Of a DNA stretch of 64,000 nucleotides, positions 52,601-64,000 are shown piece by piece. The notes beneath the pieces are model-generated. The model searched no databases. It had not been told where the DNA came from and worked only from the letters and a program-made list of their open reading frames with translations. This stretch comes from Apus apus. Lineage: Eukaryota > Chordata > Aves > Apodiformes > Apodidae. The stretch spans positions 4,030,001 through 4,094,000 of the forward strand of contig NC_067305.1 of assembly GCF_020740795.1 (NCBI RefSeq). The letters run 5' to 3'. Within the stretch, counting starts at the first letter, position 1; the number at the start of each line of letters is the position of its first letter. Made by a program: the position numbers and the translations under genes.

Positions 52601-55600
52601 CACAGGGCAGAGCTGAGCTGACATGACTTTAAACTTTCACTAAACAACTAGTCCTTTCCAGGAAACTTTCTAAAGTGAAAAATAAGAAGCCAGAGTTGTG
52701 CTACACGTGAGAAGTAGTGTGAGTTAAGTCCGTACCTGCAATTATATTTGAACATATAATACCAGGGTTCCTATCTCTCACATCTTTTCTATGCCAGAGG
52801 AAGTGTTACTCTACAAAACTTCGGAGACCCTGCAGTATAAGGTGCCTCCGAGCACATCTTTCTCTTCACACTTTACCAAATTTCTATCATTCCTAACTTC
52901 CTCAGCTTTTCACCACCCTGTTAAATTATCCAGCTCCTCCACTGCTGCAGAATACAAGTTTCATAAACTGTGAACTTTAAGAACTTATAGAAAAAGTATT
53001 ACTAGCTTTCAAAATGTGCCTGAAGGTTCAATTAAAACCAAATTTCTACAGAATATTCAGGAGTTATTTGTCCTGCACTGAATTTCAAACTCAATGTTGG
53101 GCAAGAAAGCTCTTTGCACATGTATTTTCAGTAACAGAAGGAAGAATTTTTCCTATGCAAAAAACCCCCTTGACACAGTTTTTGCTTAATATTTGCAAAA
53201 TCTGCACCTTGAATCAGCCTGTAACTCTGCAAACCTTTGCTTAAGAGAAATGTTCTGAAAACTGCAGATTTCTTGAAAGGTGAGAGAAGGATTCGTTGCA
53301 CACGCAGCCTAACAATCTGTTCTGAAACAGATTCTGAACAGCCTCTTTCAACCATCAGTACTGAAATATCTTGACAGTGAGAGATCAGCACAAACAACCA
53401 AATCAAAGCGTGAGTGGAATTTTTAGTTTGTGGCTGGGCAGGTGCTCCACCCATGAGTCATTTATCCTACACAACAAGGGATGCCTGTGTCCTAAAGCAA
53501 CTGTCAGCTCTTCTAGAAGGCATGAAAAATAATAATAATAAAAAAAGTCTTTCTGTCAGTCAGAAACTTTTGAGGCTGAATTTTTCACTCTTGGCTGCAG
53601 ATGAGGGTGTGGGGGGGAAATAAATCAAGGTAAACAGGCACTGTGCTGCTTGTGAATAACCTTGGGTAGTGAAGCAGCTCTAAGGAAACAGGTGTGTGGT
53701 CCCACTCATATAAACAGAACTCTCCTCTACTCCTGTGATCACGCAATGAATAAAGATCAGAACTCTGCACTGCCCTCCAGATCAAATGATTGATCCCCAC
53801 TACTTGAATATGCCCTGAAAATAAATGCAAGGGAATGATTTTCTTTTTTTTTTTCTGATGGGTTCATACAATTCTTTTGTTTGGTCTCCTGATTACAGAG
53901 CTTGTATCTAACATGGCTTCTTTTCTTCTTAACATTATCTCACTAAAAACACTGAAACAATTTCCATGCAAATTTGTATCCTGGGGATATTGTACATGGT
54001 GCAAGTCAAAAGAAATGGCCACAGGAATATGATATGTTTAAACACTGAGTATTCACAAGACATCACTTTCCTTGAACAAATGAAACCAGTAAGTGCACAC
54101 AACAAAGCTTTCAGGCTTTTGCTAGCATGGGCTTTTAAGCAAGATACTGAACAAAGTGTATTATTCTTCATCTAACTGAGACATTGAAGACACAGTTTAG
54201 GCACAAAAACTGCACTGAAACACATTTAGATGGCCAATTAAAAAGCAGTAAAGATCTGTGCTCTTTTTTCCTCACTGACAACTGTCAACATGAAGTCAAT
54301 GTGAGCAGTGCTCTTGCACAGCTTCACAGATGAAAAATAAATCTAAAATGGCACAAACAGTAAAACCATAAAATGCCTTAAATTTAGAGAAGTGGCATGT
54401 ATGAAAAAGAACTATATTTATCATTGACAAAGGAGGAGGAAGCATCAAATACAAAGGCAGGCAGCAGCAGCAGAGGGCTGCACAAACACTGCTTTTCTGT
54501 GAGCTGCCTGCATTGCCCTCCTGATCTGTGCAAGCACAGAGGTGGCTGGCAGCACTGAGCTGCTGATGGTGCACACGAGTAAGAGGCATCTAAAATGGTT
54601 ACAGGGCTGCAAAAACATCCCACAGAGTCAATCTAGCACCAAAGTTAGACAATCATGGGCCAAGGAAGCCTGGAATGTGTGGGCATCCCCCATCTGAGTA
54701 TCCACCCAGCAACCAGACTAGTGAGAACAGGCCAAAGGATACTCACCCAGAACTAGGGAATTATGATTTCTGCAGATTACAATATGCACCAGAGCTAAGA
54801 AAGACTTCAGATTAGTTCAATTAACTATCAAGACCCTGATCTTGATATTTAACAGATCTTAAAAGCCCTGACCCCTTTTCATTTCTTTTCAAGGCAGCAA
54901 CAGCTTCGGATATCACTTCTCTTCATCTGCCAACTGGCAAGATGAAAAAAACAGGGCTTGATCAGCCAGATTTTGCTTAAGTAGGTTGGGGCCTTTCCTG
55001 ACTTCATTGGTGGGACAGGAAAATAAATCTAACAGTTTAGCAATTTGTGATTTGGTAAAAATAGTGAACCCTAACACCTTGGCTGATTAAATAATGTATT
55101 ATCAATAACATAATTGCTATTATTTGGTAGTAACTGATAGTCACTCCTACTAAATACTGTGCAGACCTTTGTGCTCACACAGGTCTTCTAGGGCTCCACA
55201 CAAGCCAGGCACCTTTGAGGGACTAAAATCATACTTCCTAAATCAAGGGCAGGCTGGTTAGTTCCCTAGTTTGTCTTCTCAAGGCTTTATCCAATATTTA
55301 ACCAACATTTCAGAAACACTACTAGTCATAAAAAAACAACGTGAGAACAGAATGGCAGCCCTTAGCTCAAAGTCAGAGGTGTTAACCACTGACCTCTGAA
55401 ATGCCAATGTATAAATTCAGTTTCCATCATATATCAGAGCTACAAAGAATAAATGGATCATAAAACAAAGCCAAAGTTCTTTGACAAACTCACTTTGTGC
55501 CACCTGGAATAATAATTTCCCAATATAATTTCTTTTAATACCTGTATTCCAAATAGCAGCTAAATAAATTCACTAATGTCTTTATTACAGAGGATCAATT

Positions 55601-58600
55601 CAGTATCTAGTCCTTTGAATTCCAAGCTATATTTTTCTGCTACTTATGTATTGGCATCCCAAAGAAAACCTGAACTTTTAAAAGAAGTACATTTACATTG
55701 AAGAGGTTCACTATTAATACCACAACCACCACCTCTATTAGTCACTAATATCCAATACATTTAACAGAAATTACATTTAATGGAGTACATTTAATATATT
55801 TTATTAAATGCATCCTATTAAATACATTTAATAGAAAATACAGCTTTTAAAAAGCTAGATTGATAGGGCTTCCATATTCTTTCAAGGTTAAAAAGGTCAA
55901 AACCACTATAAGAAGCAATAAAAATTTAGAAGAGGTTGAAGGTTACACACTGGTTAGTGGTGAAGGTTCCTCCACTAATATCACTGGTTACCAGCGCTGT
56001 TATAACCGCAATGTGGAATGGATGGGGCTGCATCTGAAGGAAGTGGTAAGGGTGGGGCAAAAGCAGTAGGTCCCACGATCAAAGCACTAGAGCATTGAAT
56101 TTTACTTATAACCCAATCACTGACACCCACACAGCAACTTCCTGTACTTTAAAAAAAAGAAAAAAAAAAAAAGAAAAAAAAATCTGTTTCTCTCTTTTTG
56201 TAATCAACAACTTTTACCTAGAAACTAGTTAGCGGTGAACTCTGACTGATTTCAATCTGCAGCTCATGGCAGAAAACAGAATTGTTGGCCTGTGAGAACC
56301 TAGAAAAACCATTTTAACTGACAGGTTTCAGTGTATCAGCTCTTGCAGACCTTAATCTTAATTCCACCCAAGTTCTGCAAAACCCAAGAACTAGGCTTCA
56401 GAAATACAAAGTGGCCTTTATAAATATAAACTAATATAAATTAATAGAAACTTCTGTTCACTAGTGCTAAACACTGCAGGTAATCCTCTATGACAGACAA
56501 TAAAATGTACTTATAAATCTACAAAACTTGTAGCTATGTTTTAGGACAGCTTGAAAAAATTATTAGCACTGAAATTTAGATCTCTGTGGCTTGGCTTAAG
56601 TCTGGCAATACACACTACTATTATTTTTGTTAAGACAAATATTTCGTATTGTCTTGTTTTCTGTTTATCGTCGCCCATCCTGCAAAGTTTATGCCTGCTC
56701 ACATCTGGATCATTTCTTGGTGCATTTTTGAGCATTAATCAAGATGCAGCATCCATGTAACAGAGAAAACCTTCCACCTTTCTCCAAAGAAACCTTCAAG
56801 TGCTCCACTACCACCTGGTGAACATCAAATCACCTGAGCCAAGTCCCACAGGAGCTGTACAAAACCTCCAGTCCATTGGGACCTTCACAGGCTACAAACA
56901 CACTCCTGAAGAGAAAGAACATGCACATACTTCCCTGGGGATTTTTGTTGGAACGGAGAGCTAAACACCTTCTCCTCAAATGATTTTTCTCAACCTAAAA
57001 GGAGAATCTTAAACTATCTAAGGCACAGACACTGATTTTCCAAACCTTTGCACGCAATGAAGATATGTTGGAGCTCTGACCTACATTGGTACCCAGGCTT
57101 GCTGCTTCTAAAACACCTTTTTCCTTGCCTTTCTCTATTTTTGGTCACTGATTTACTAGCCTTCCTCAAATTAGCTCTAAAGATTATGCACTTGGTTTTA
57201 AATAGTTGCACAATAGGGCATTTAATTAGAAAAACAAACACAGGAGATCTCTCTTGGATCAAGGAAGGATCAGTTTAAGACCGAGTAACATCTAAAAGAT
57301 CTTGAAGACTTTGGTTTCAGAAAAGTGTGTGAGAAAGAAGGAAAATGATTTATGAAGAACAAAACAAGTGTAAGCCTGAGATTTGGCCCAAGATACAGCT
57401 TCAAGGAAATAATCTCAAGACTGCCAACCTCTTTTAACCTTAGTTTTTGCAAAGGGAAAGATATGGATCTCAAGGGTGTTTAATCCATGCCACACACTCA
57501 GTGCTCGCCCATCCTTGCCAGATAGTGACAACCACAGACAGCTGGGAACTGAAGTATCTGCTGATCCCCTCACTAGATCACAGCTGCTTCTCCCATGTCC
57601 AAGCTTTGTAAGAAAAAAAACAACAACCTAGAAAAATGAAAACAAACCAAGGAACCTCCACATGACAAGCAGCCAGCAAACAGGTCAGGATTTACAAGGC
57701 AGACAATGATTACCCACTGCAATCCTGCTGCTGACAAAGCTGGCAGCAGCAGCAAAATTCCCTCAAGCATGGTCTGAAGACTGTCTCCAGAGCCTTGGTA
57801 AGAGAGCAGCTCATCTGAACTGCACTTTTCAAGGTACATTTGAAGGCCTGTAGATCTGACCTTCACTAACTGGTAAACAGAGGCAATGTCTGAAGTGCTT
57901 CCTTGGCCCCAGGTTCAGTTCCAAATATTTGCTCTGCCTTTGTTTTGGGGAAGAAAGACCTGATGCACAACTCACTCATCTGGACAAAGCAGACATGTAG
58001 GCAAGGAGGGAACTGTGGCACCTTGATAGTCCAGGACACCCTGAAATACCCCTGTGGATCCATCAGACAGTGCTTGCGTGTTACAGATCTCAAAAAAACT
58101 TTGTATATAGTAAAGCAATTAAGTGGGCACAATTCCTGGTGGATTTTAGCTTCCCCTGTCCACAACTACATGGGAACCCAGACAGCCTTCAATGCTCTAC
58201 AAAAATATTTCTTAGTATTTTCCACTTTACTGTAGAGTGTTGAGGACAAGTAAAGCTTTATATTAGATCTTCACTGCACCAGCCCAACAAAACAAGCAAA
58301 CCACACTATCCCCCCCAACAGAAAGAACAGTTTTTCTAAAAAAAAAGAGCATGAACTGGGAACAGAAAAGCAAACTGCAGATTTCTCTGGTAATAAGTAG
58401 CATTTATCCACCCTTCAGCAAGATCTTTATCACCTGCTTGTTTTTTTAATTAAACAGACCAATGAGAAAGGTAAGAAACAACGGAAGTTTCTTGTCTGTT
58501 TTTTGTTTTCTGAGCAGCGTTCCCGTTTCTAACTCACACTTGTATCTCTTGCTAGAATCGCAGTATTTTACTATATAATTTCTCATGCTTTAAGTAACCA

Positions 58601-61600
58601 CTGAAGATTGCCTTAGTTGTGGAAGGAAGGGAGGAGTGTAACTGCATAAGCACATGAGGCTCATTTGCTTTAAAAAAAAACAAGCCCTGCTTTGTTTCCT
58701 CCTTAGTCTATTTTACCATAACAACATTTGCTTTCGGTAGAGCAGCTGAACCTTATAAATATTGTGTCTCCCAAGAAGAGGGGAAGGCAGGCATTTAAAC
58801 CAATTGAAGAGGCTGATTGAATTGATTGAGGCTGAGTGCACACATCTAAATTCGAAACAAATCACTAAAGCCAAGTATCCTCCAAAATTCCTCAGCATGT
58901 ACAAAGCAGGGAGTGATAAGACCTAAATCCCAAAAAGCCCACGGAGGTGAGTCCATCCCACAGCATGTATTTCTCACCTTTGCTGCTGCTATTACACTGT
59001 AGTTGGTAGGAATAATCATGTTTCAAACAAGAAATAGAAAGAAACCACATGAAAGAGATAATACAGGTATATTTAGTATTTGTTTGACTCATTCCACTTT
59101 ATACAGGCCCTTGAAACACTCCATTATTTTAGGCAGACACTCTCTAAAAAGAAGAAGATGATCACTTACACACTTTCCTTGAAAACCAAATGAAGAAGAA
59201 AGAAAAATCATTCACAATGGCAAGATCACCTTCAGCTTTGGTATTTCTGCTTCTATTAAACTGTGTCCTATTGATATTTGTCAACATTACATATTATGGG
59301 GTTTTTAATCACTACAGACTCTAGAACCTCAAGAGTAGAAAATACTTACAGAAAGCAAGCTTGGGAGAGAATGCTTCAAGAACTTTTCCTCAATCCTAGA
59401 GCATTTCCTCACAAATTGTCATCTACACTCACCTCCGCAGAACCTGAGCATTTGATTTCAGTGTTTCAGTGTGCATCATCACCTCTTGAGCACAGCAAAT
59501 CACAGTAAATGGAACAAAGTCATGCTGCTGTAATGGCCTGCTTATGATTCTACTGTGGTAAGTAGTATTCTCCAAACCTTGGATCAATCTATAGCATAGT
59601 TAATGAGATCTTCAGGATGCCCTGATAATAGAAAGCACTTTTCACACTATCCAAGGAGCTAATTCTAGCATAACTGGTTTGCAAAACCAGTCAACAATAC
59701 CTGTTGTTAGAAACAAGATGGGTGCAGGGTGCATTCTTTTCTCCAAAATGCAACAGCAGAGAAGTTGACAATCCACATATTTAGACAGGGAGACATTAAT
59801 AATGGAGCTGTTTATTTTGTGTCATGCTTTCTAACACTGTCAGTGGATACCTGACAATACCAGATGTTGACCCATGTTTGGTGCTAAGTTCTGTGCCAAA
59901 TTCTGTGTCCATTCATCAGAAGAACCCAGCTTTTTTTTATTTTTTGAGCCAACTAGACGTTCACTGCTGGTATTAACTGAACTACAGCACTGTTGTTAAA
60001 AGGAGACTTGAAACTAACAACTCTAAGTGGCTTCAGTTCTTAAAACAGTTTCACTGTTTTGAATATTTTGAAAATCAACTCTAAGGAGAGGACAAACAAG
60101 TAGAAGTTGAATCTCCATTAAAAGAGATCTTATTTTCCATTCAGGACATTCACACATCTTTAAGAATTTCCATACATAATGGATTTGAAACAGAAACAAG
60201 CCATATATTCAGATTTTAGATGCGTTCTGGTTTGTAATTAATCCAGCAATGTGTGAACACAGAAGTGATCATACCTGGACCAAACAGGACAGGTCTATCT
60301 AGCTCTTTGCCCTGTTCTTGTCAGTATCTAGTGGCAGAGGCCTCAGGAAGAACATCAAAAGGTAAAGACACAGTTATGCCCCAGACTACCCTGCAGACAT
60401 TCAGCAACACAGGAGCCAGAAGTACTTTGGCTTTTGGTAGACCCTGTTGCCCCTGTTGGATTTCTCTTCTACAAATCATCTAGCTCTTTCTTAAGCCCAT
60501 GTTAAATTTTTGCATCCAATACATTCTCTGGCAAAAAAACAACCAAAAACCAAACCAAACAAACAAAACCCCCATATTTACTGATCTCATTTGTTGCCTA
60601 CTTGGAAAAGACATTTTTTCCCCCTTGTTCCCCTGCCACAAGTCATTTTACAGTTCTGTCATACCACTCCCTAATCATGTTTTCCAGCCTGAAGAGATCC
60701 AGTCTGGTCTACTGACAATTTCTGCCAATTTATTAATAATCTCACACCTTTCTCCATGGATAAAATATAAAACAATGAAATGGAAGACTCTCAACTTCTC
60801 CTTATGTCCAATAATATACAGAAAAGTGGGGGAACTGACTATCAAAAAAACCAACATTCCTTACCACTGGGTGGCTTGGGTCTTGGAGGGACATTTTTCT
60901 TTGGTGGCAATGCTGGTGTGTCTGATTTGCTTTTGAAAGGGTCATCTGAGAATCCCACCCCTCCAAAAGAGGAGGCAAAGGGGTCTGAAGCTACTGACTG
61001 CATAAGAAAAAAAGAAAAAGAACATAAGCACATTGCAGATATGTTTTTTTTCATGAAGGCTACAAGTTAACTCAAGTAAAAGCATTAACTTCATAAAATG
61101 AGGACATTTCCAGAACATGTCAGTGGTGTAAGGCTAACACCCCCTGACAGAGGTGCTAGGAGTTCATTGAACATTCAAAAGTAGTTACTCAATCACTTCA
61201 GTACTTCTAGAACTTTTGGTCCTAGCAAAAAGCTGATGAGAAAAATAAAAGGAAGTAAAACTCTGATTTTTCTATTTGGCAATGAACAGTCATTCCATAG
61301 TCTGGCCTTCACTCTGATGAACAGAACCATGATAGAAAGTGGAAAAACATGGTGGGTTGCAGAATGAAGAGCTGGATAACATGATTCCAAAGCTTTTCCT
61401 AAGTTACACACAACTATTTGTCTTTTTTTGTAAAAGTTCAGGGAAAATTCCCAACCCATAGTTTTGTAATGTTTCCTATATTCAGCCAGCTCTTGTGAAG
61501 GACTCTCCTCTTGATTAAAAAAGGCACCAAAAACTATGCCATGCAGGGGAATTTATCATCCTGAAAGGAAGAAAGAGGAATTTTCTGGGTAAGCTAAAGC

Positions 61601-63892
61601 TCCCAGTTGGACCTTTGCTGAAATTTTACCTCAAGCCAAACCCACCAATATCTGTAACGTCTGTTGCCACCTAGCGGCAAAAAACAGGTAAGAAAAATCA
61701 GAAAAATACCCAAGTTTAACTAGTCGAAGCTTATTTTCTTGTTAAAATTTACTCTAGAGTGTGCAAAAGTGTAATTGTAGAACTAAGTGTAAAAAGCTGG
61801 GCAGCTGATGTCAACTGGACATTCCAAATTCCATCTCAGAAAGTGAAGAGCAGCCTGTGACTGATCCAGAGAAGCAGGGAAGGACCCAGTTCTACTAGAA
61901 ACACCCTGTAAACTCAGTTCATACAAAAAACAAACCCAACCCATCAGGGAACAGCCCATCTGGTGAGGTCAATTGGGAAAAAAAAATTAACAGAGTTGGG
62001 TTGTCAAGCTGAGAAGTTACAATTATCTCTTAAAAAAAAAAACCCAAACTGTAGATAAATTTCCAAAAGGACAGTTGCTTTCCTTGTAACCTTTACCTTT
62101 GACATCTGACTGAAGTCTGCAAATCCCTCACCACTGCTGAAAGCACCACTTCCAAATGGATCCAGTGTTCCAAATGGATCTGAAACAGATACAGGAATAA
62201 TAAAAAAGTTATTTAAAGTAATACTTAAGAATGATGAAAAATGTTTGGCGTCAGTGACCTACAAAACTAGGCAGGTGGTAAAAAAACTTGCATTTTGACC
62301 TGGTAAGAGAATTCCATAAAACAATAGGTTTTCTATCAGTTGTTTGGGGGGGAAGGGAAAAAAATAATTAAAAAGTTAAGTATATCATGTATGCAAAGGC
62401 TTAATCTTCATAATCCATAAAAGGACCACATGGTATTTGCCAACAGTTCACAAGAAACTTTGTTCTCATCTTTTCATAAAGAGATACCTCCTTACTCATC
62501 TTCATGAGAAAATTTTTCTTCTTACCTGGACCTTTTGAAGAGGCACTGGAAGATGTGAAGGGATCACTGCTTTCAAAAGGGTCAGGCTAAATAAGAAGAG
62601 ATACACATCATTATTGTTCTGTGCACTTGTCTATTTATGCATATCAAAATCTCTTGCTTTAAGACAAATCATTTCCAAGTTCAGGCCTGGCTGTTCAGTG
62701 GACACTGTTGGTGGCTCAGTGGTCCTTTAGCCAGATCAGTTCCACCATCTAATGCACTTTGTGACTGCACAGATGGAAACATGGACGGAATGGAGGGAAT
62801 GGTGAGATGAGTGGGTGCTGGGGGGTTGGAATTCCCAACAGAGAACAAAAGAAATAATCCACCTAAATGCATCTTCATGGGGAATATGCATCATTACCAG
62901 GGAACTGGAAAGAACAAACTGCTGATTGCTCTAACAACCCATATAAAACAAATCATGTCATCAGTTTGGGGAAGAGTATTTAATGATATTTAATTCCTTT
63001 TACTATTGACAGGCTTATTGTCTGAAAGCCAAAGCAATATATTAGGTGGAGATTTAAAAATTACTGACCTTTGAGGGTAAAGTGGGTGGTTTTGTGAATG
63101 GATCTGAGGTAAATGGGTCACTCTTCACCTGCTTCTTGAAGAAATCCTCAGGGGCAGAAGCACGAAATGGGTCACTCTCCTTAAATGGATCCCCTCCAAA
63201 TGGATCTAGAAGTATTATAAGGTAAAGAGAATGTTGTTGCACCTAGTTTATCCAGAATGAACCATGCTGTGTTTGGCCTCACACTCACTGAGGTAATTTT
63301 TCTTATAAAAACACAAAATTATTTGGTAACTCTCACACTTCCAGCTACCTCTCCAAAAAGGGTTTAGTTCAAACTGAGTTTGAACAAGTACATATTTATA
63401 TTAAGGTTATGGACTTAATAAAGAATTACACGCATGTTATTAACACACTGATCCTGAAACTGCACACTGTCAGGTTTCTAAGTTCCCACATGCAAAACCA
63501 AACATCTGAAGCCAGGGAAACCTTGGAAATCTTTGTGTTTGGGCTATAAATTATTTATATCACATCTGTCCTGTCATCCAAAGGGCTATTACCTGCTGGA
63601 GCAGGTGGCTGTTCTGCAAAAGGATCATGCTGGAATGGGTCACCTATGCAGAATAGAAAAGTAATTTGTTTAATGCACTGTTTAGCAAGATGATAAAGGT
63701 TTGTGAAAATATCATGTACTCAACAAGTGGTCTACAAAGTCTCAGGTAAGCTACTGGTCACTTACTGCCTTTGAAAGGGTCTGCTCCTTTGAATGGATCA
63801 GATTTGAAAGGATCTTCTGACTGGAATGGGTCTGTGTGCAATTCCTGTGTGTTATTGGTAAACATCAAGGCTTTATTCTTAAATGGATCATC
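43527..63892 (-). CDS. EPS15L1: epidermal growth factor receptor substrate 15-like 1, C-terminal 314 residues
   Basis: Endocytic adaptor of clathrin-coated pits. Eight exons, read right to left: 63,892-63,766; 63,643-63,593; 63,205-63,069; 62,586-62,526; 62,179-62,097; 60,997-60,865; 48,516-48,311; 43,673-43,527. All have GT-AG borders and their phases join into 945 nt ending in TAA. The protein has 22 DPF motifs, which bind the AP-2 alpha-adaptin ear; a proline-rich stretch [18 protein letters not shown] fitting a Crk-type SH3 ligand; two FADFS motifs; and two C-terminal ubiquitin-interacting motifs ending [14 protein letters not shown]. UIMs plus the EPS15R-specific end identify EPS15L1 rather than EPS15. 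The EH domains and coiled coil lie beyond the right edge, so the gene is partial here. Introns are short except the sixth seen here (12.3 kb) and the last (4.6 kb). Confidence 0.95.
43674..48310 (-). other. EPS15L1: last EPS15L1 intron (4.6 kb)
   Basis: Between GTAAGT at 48,310 and the TTTTTTTAG acceptor at 43,675-43,674. It contains A/T runs, the longest being A-rich at 44,727-44,760, and the candidate alternative poly(A) signals near 48.15 kb. No other exon was recognised. Confidence 0.85.
48120..48310 (-). other. EPS15L1: candidate alternative 3' end of EPS15L1 (retained donor, short 3' UTR)
   Basis: Immediately after the penultimate exon the sequence encodes V-S-stop. Two canonical AATAAA signals follow on the minus strand at 48,157-48,152 and 48,138-48,133, about 145-170 nt past the stop. 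This is the arrangement of a composite terminal exon giving an isoform without ubiquitin-interacting motifs. The signals are seen directly; use of this end is inferred. Confidence 0.55.
48311..48516 (-). CDS. EPS15L1: EPS15L1 penultimate exon (DPF repeats 19-22)
   Basis: 206 nt after a long pyrimidine tract ending TTTCCAG. It encodes [20 protein letters not shown], then DPF-rich sequence through KDPFAPSS and LGFADFSS, ending in phase 0 at GTAAGT. If the donor is not used, translation adds Val-Ser and stops (TAA 48,304-48,302). That matches the 'FADF(S/T)SVS' end I recall for the shorter mammalian EPS15L1 form. Confidence 0.94.
50733..50970 (-). mobile_element. CR1 LINE 3'-end fragment in the EPS15L1 intron
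   Basis: Reverse-complement CR1: 'ACCATAGAATTGTTCAGG', 'GAAGGGACCTTAAAGATCAT', 'CATGGGCAGGGACACCTG' and 'GTTGCTCCAAGCCCCATCC'. Its minus strand closely matches the 3' part of the CR1 at 35.0-35.27 kb, so the two belong to the same subfamily in opposite orientation. It lacks the last 8-mer repeats in perfect form. Confidence 0.92.
55750..55845. repeat. degenerate AT-rich repeat with TACATTTAA units
   Basis: The unit (T)ACATTTAAY(A/T)G recurs at about 55,756, 55,772, 55,786 and 55,823 with irregular spacing, and inverted ATTAAAT copies lie between them. It appears to be a decayed minisatellite inside the large EPS15L1 intron. Confidence 0.55.
56150..56183. repeat. poly(A)-rich simple repeat
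   Basis: Nearly pure A with scattered G over about 34 bp. It could be low-complexity sequence or the tail of an unrecognised retroposed copy. No CR1-type end is present. Confidence 0.7.
60865..60997 (-). CDS. EPS15L1: EPS15L1 exon (DPF repeats 17-18 and SH3-ligand region)
   Basis: 133 nt between TTCTTATGCAG and GTAAGG. It encodes [20 protein letters not shown] then [14 protein letters not shown] and [17 protein letters not shown] fits the Crk SH3 consensus PxLPxK known from the EPS15 family. The segment after SQMSK is the most diverged from mammals. Confidence 0.92.
60998..62096 (-). other. EPS15L1: EPS15L1 intron (1.1 kb)
   Basis: GTAAAG donor and TTCTTATGCAG acceptor. A-rich near 62,030-62,043. 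Nothing else was recognised. Confidence 0.85.
62097..62179 (-). CDS. EPS15L1: EPS15L1 exon (DPF repeats 15-16)
   Basis: 83 nt between CTGTTTCAG and GTAAAG. It encodes [20 protein letters not shown] then ADFSQMSK. The exon ends in phase 0. Confidence 0.92.
62180..62525 (-). other. EPS15L1: EPS15L1 intron (346 bp)
   Basis: Bounded by GTAAGA and CTGTTTCAG. No other feature was recognised in it. Confidence 0.85.
62526..62586 (-). CDS. EPS15L1: EPS15L1 exon (DPF repeats 13-14)
   Basis: A 61-nt exon between TTCTTATTTAG and GTAAGA. It encodes [20 protein letters not shown] and ends with the first base of an Asp codon. Confidence 0.92.
62587..63068 (-). other. EPS15L1: EPS15L1 intron (482 bp)
   Basis: Bounded by GTCAGT and TTCTTATTTAG. 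No other feature was recognised in it. Confidence 0.85.
63069..63205 (-). CDS. EPS15L1: EPS15L1 exon (DPF repeats 8-12)
   Basis: 137 nt between ATACTTCTAG and GTCAGT. It encodes [20 protein letters not shown], then [20 protein letters not shown] and PTLPSK. The near-identity of [15 protein letters not shown] to mammalian EPS15L1 is one of the strongest identity marks. Confidence 0.93.
63206..63592 (-). other. EPS15L1: EPS15L1 intron (387 bp)
   Basis: Bounded by GTAATA and ATACTTCTAG. No other feature was recognised in it. Confidence 0.85.
63593..63643 (-). CDS. EPS15L1: EPS15L1 exon (DPF repeats 6-7)
   Basis: A 51-nt exon between TTCTGCATAG and GTAATA. It encodes [16 protein letters not shown]. 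It is in frame with both neighbours, so its skipping would keep the reading frame. Confidence 0.9.
63766..63892 (-). CDS. EPS15L1: EPS15L1 exon, first in window (DPF repeats 1-5)
   Basis: Starts in phase 0 after TTTTTAG and ends with one base of a Ser codon before GTAAGT. It encodes [14 protein letters not shown] through [21 protein letters not shown], containing five DPF motifs. A GC donor 3 nt upstream would change KGSDPF to KGDPF, but the GTAAGT donor is much stronger. Confidence 0.9.
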
Positions 63893-64000
63893 CTAAAAAT
63901 TAAGAGAAGAAACATTACAGCAACTTACCATGAATAAAAGCTCAGTTACCCATTTAGCAGAAGTTCTATGGAACTTGTTCAATAACGTCAAAAATTACTT

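Larger units (their letters stand above)
48517..60864 (-). other. EPS15L1: 12.3-kb EPS15L1 intron
   Basis: By far the largest intron seen here. It is bounded by GTAAGG (upper end) and CTAAACTTTCCAG (lower end). It contains a CR1 fragment at about 50,733-50,970, a degenerate AT-rich repeat near 55,750-55,845, an A-rich tract at 56,150-56,183, a possible tRNA-like remnant near 55,370 and a short AATTAGTAA repeat near 51,750. No other exon or nested gene was recognised. Confidence 0.85.

Noticed and set aside
55365-55405. Possible functional tRNA on the minus strand
   Set aside because: Only an A-box-like word is visible. No B box or cloverleaf could be drawn.
63893-63950. Strong minus-strand donor (GTAAGT at 63,928-63,923) suggesting another EPS15L1 exon at the right edge
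   Set aside because: It would leave an intron of only 36 nt before the 63,892 exon, and the sequence upstream of it shows no similarity to EPS15L1.

Overview
The window looks like avian genomic DNA, probably from a neoavian bird. It carries CR1 LINE fragments with the bird/reptile-type 3' end (repeats of ATTCTATG) and two protein genes with vertebrate intron-exon structure. No prokaryotic, viral, CRISPR or operon-like features were seen. I found no new molecular system. The interest lies in gene structure, untranslated-region signals and repeats.

Layout. Positions 1-28,140 are AT-rich intergenic DNA with CR1 fragments (about 137-350 and 17,879-17,985), a decayed LINE reverse-transcriptase remnant (about 24,280-25,800), a tRNA-like SINE remnant near 18.5 kb, two small CpG-rich patches (3.25-3.47 kb and 9.24-9.44 kb) and simple repeats. 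A GC-rich block with short direct repeats (28.14-28.75 kb) leads into a CpG-island promoter and the complete three-exon KLF2 gene on the + strand (CDS 29,044-30,718; poly(A) signal at 31,433). Positions 31.5-38.3 kb are intergenic and contain a 3'-terminal CR1 of about 565 bp (34.71-35.28 kb). From about 38.3 kb to the right edge lies the 3' half of EPS15L1 on the - strand: eight coding exons encoding the last 314 residues, with 22 DPF motifs, a proline-rich SH3 ligand and two C-terminal ubiquitin-interacting motifs. Its N-terminal EH domains and coiled coil lie beyond 64,000.

The convergent KLF2(+)/EPS15L1(-) pair matches the order at human 19p13.11, which supports both identifications. The genes are functionally unrelated: KLF2 is a zinc-finger transcription factor and EPS15L1 an endocytic adaptor. 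KLF2 keeps its expected control elements: a palindromic MEF2 site, an inverted CCAAT box and a TATA box upstream, and AU-rich, miR-92-family and Pumilio sites in the 3' UTR. EPS15L1 has a penultimate exon whose 5' splice site encodes Val-Ser-stop, with two AATAAA signals about 150 nt further on. This predicts a short isoform lacking the ubiquitin-interacting tail.
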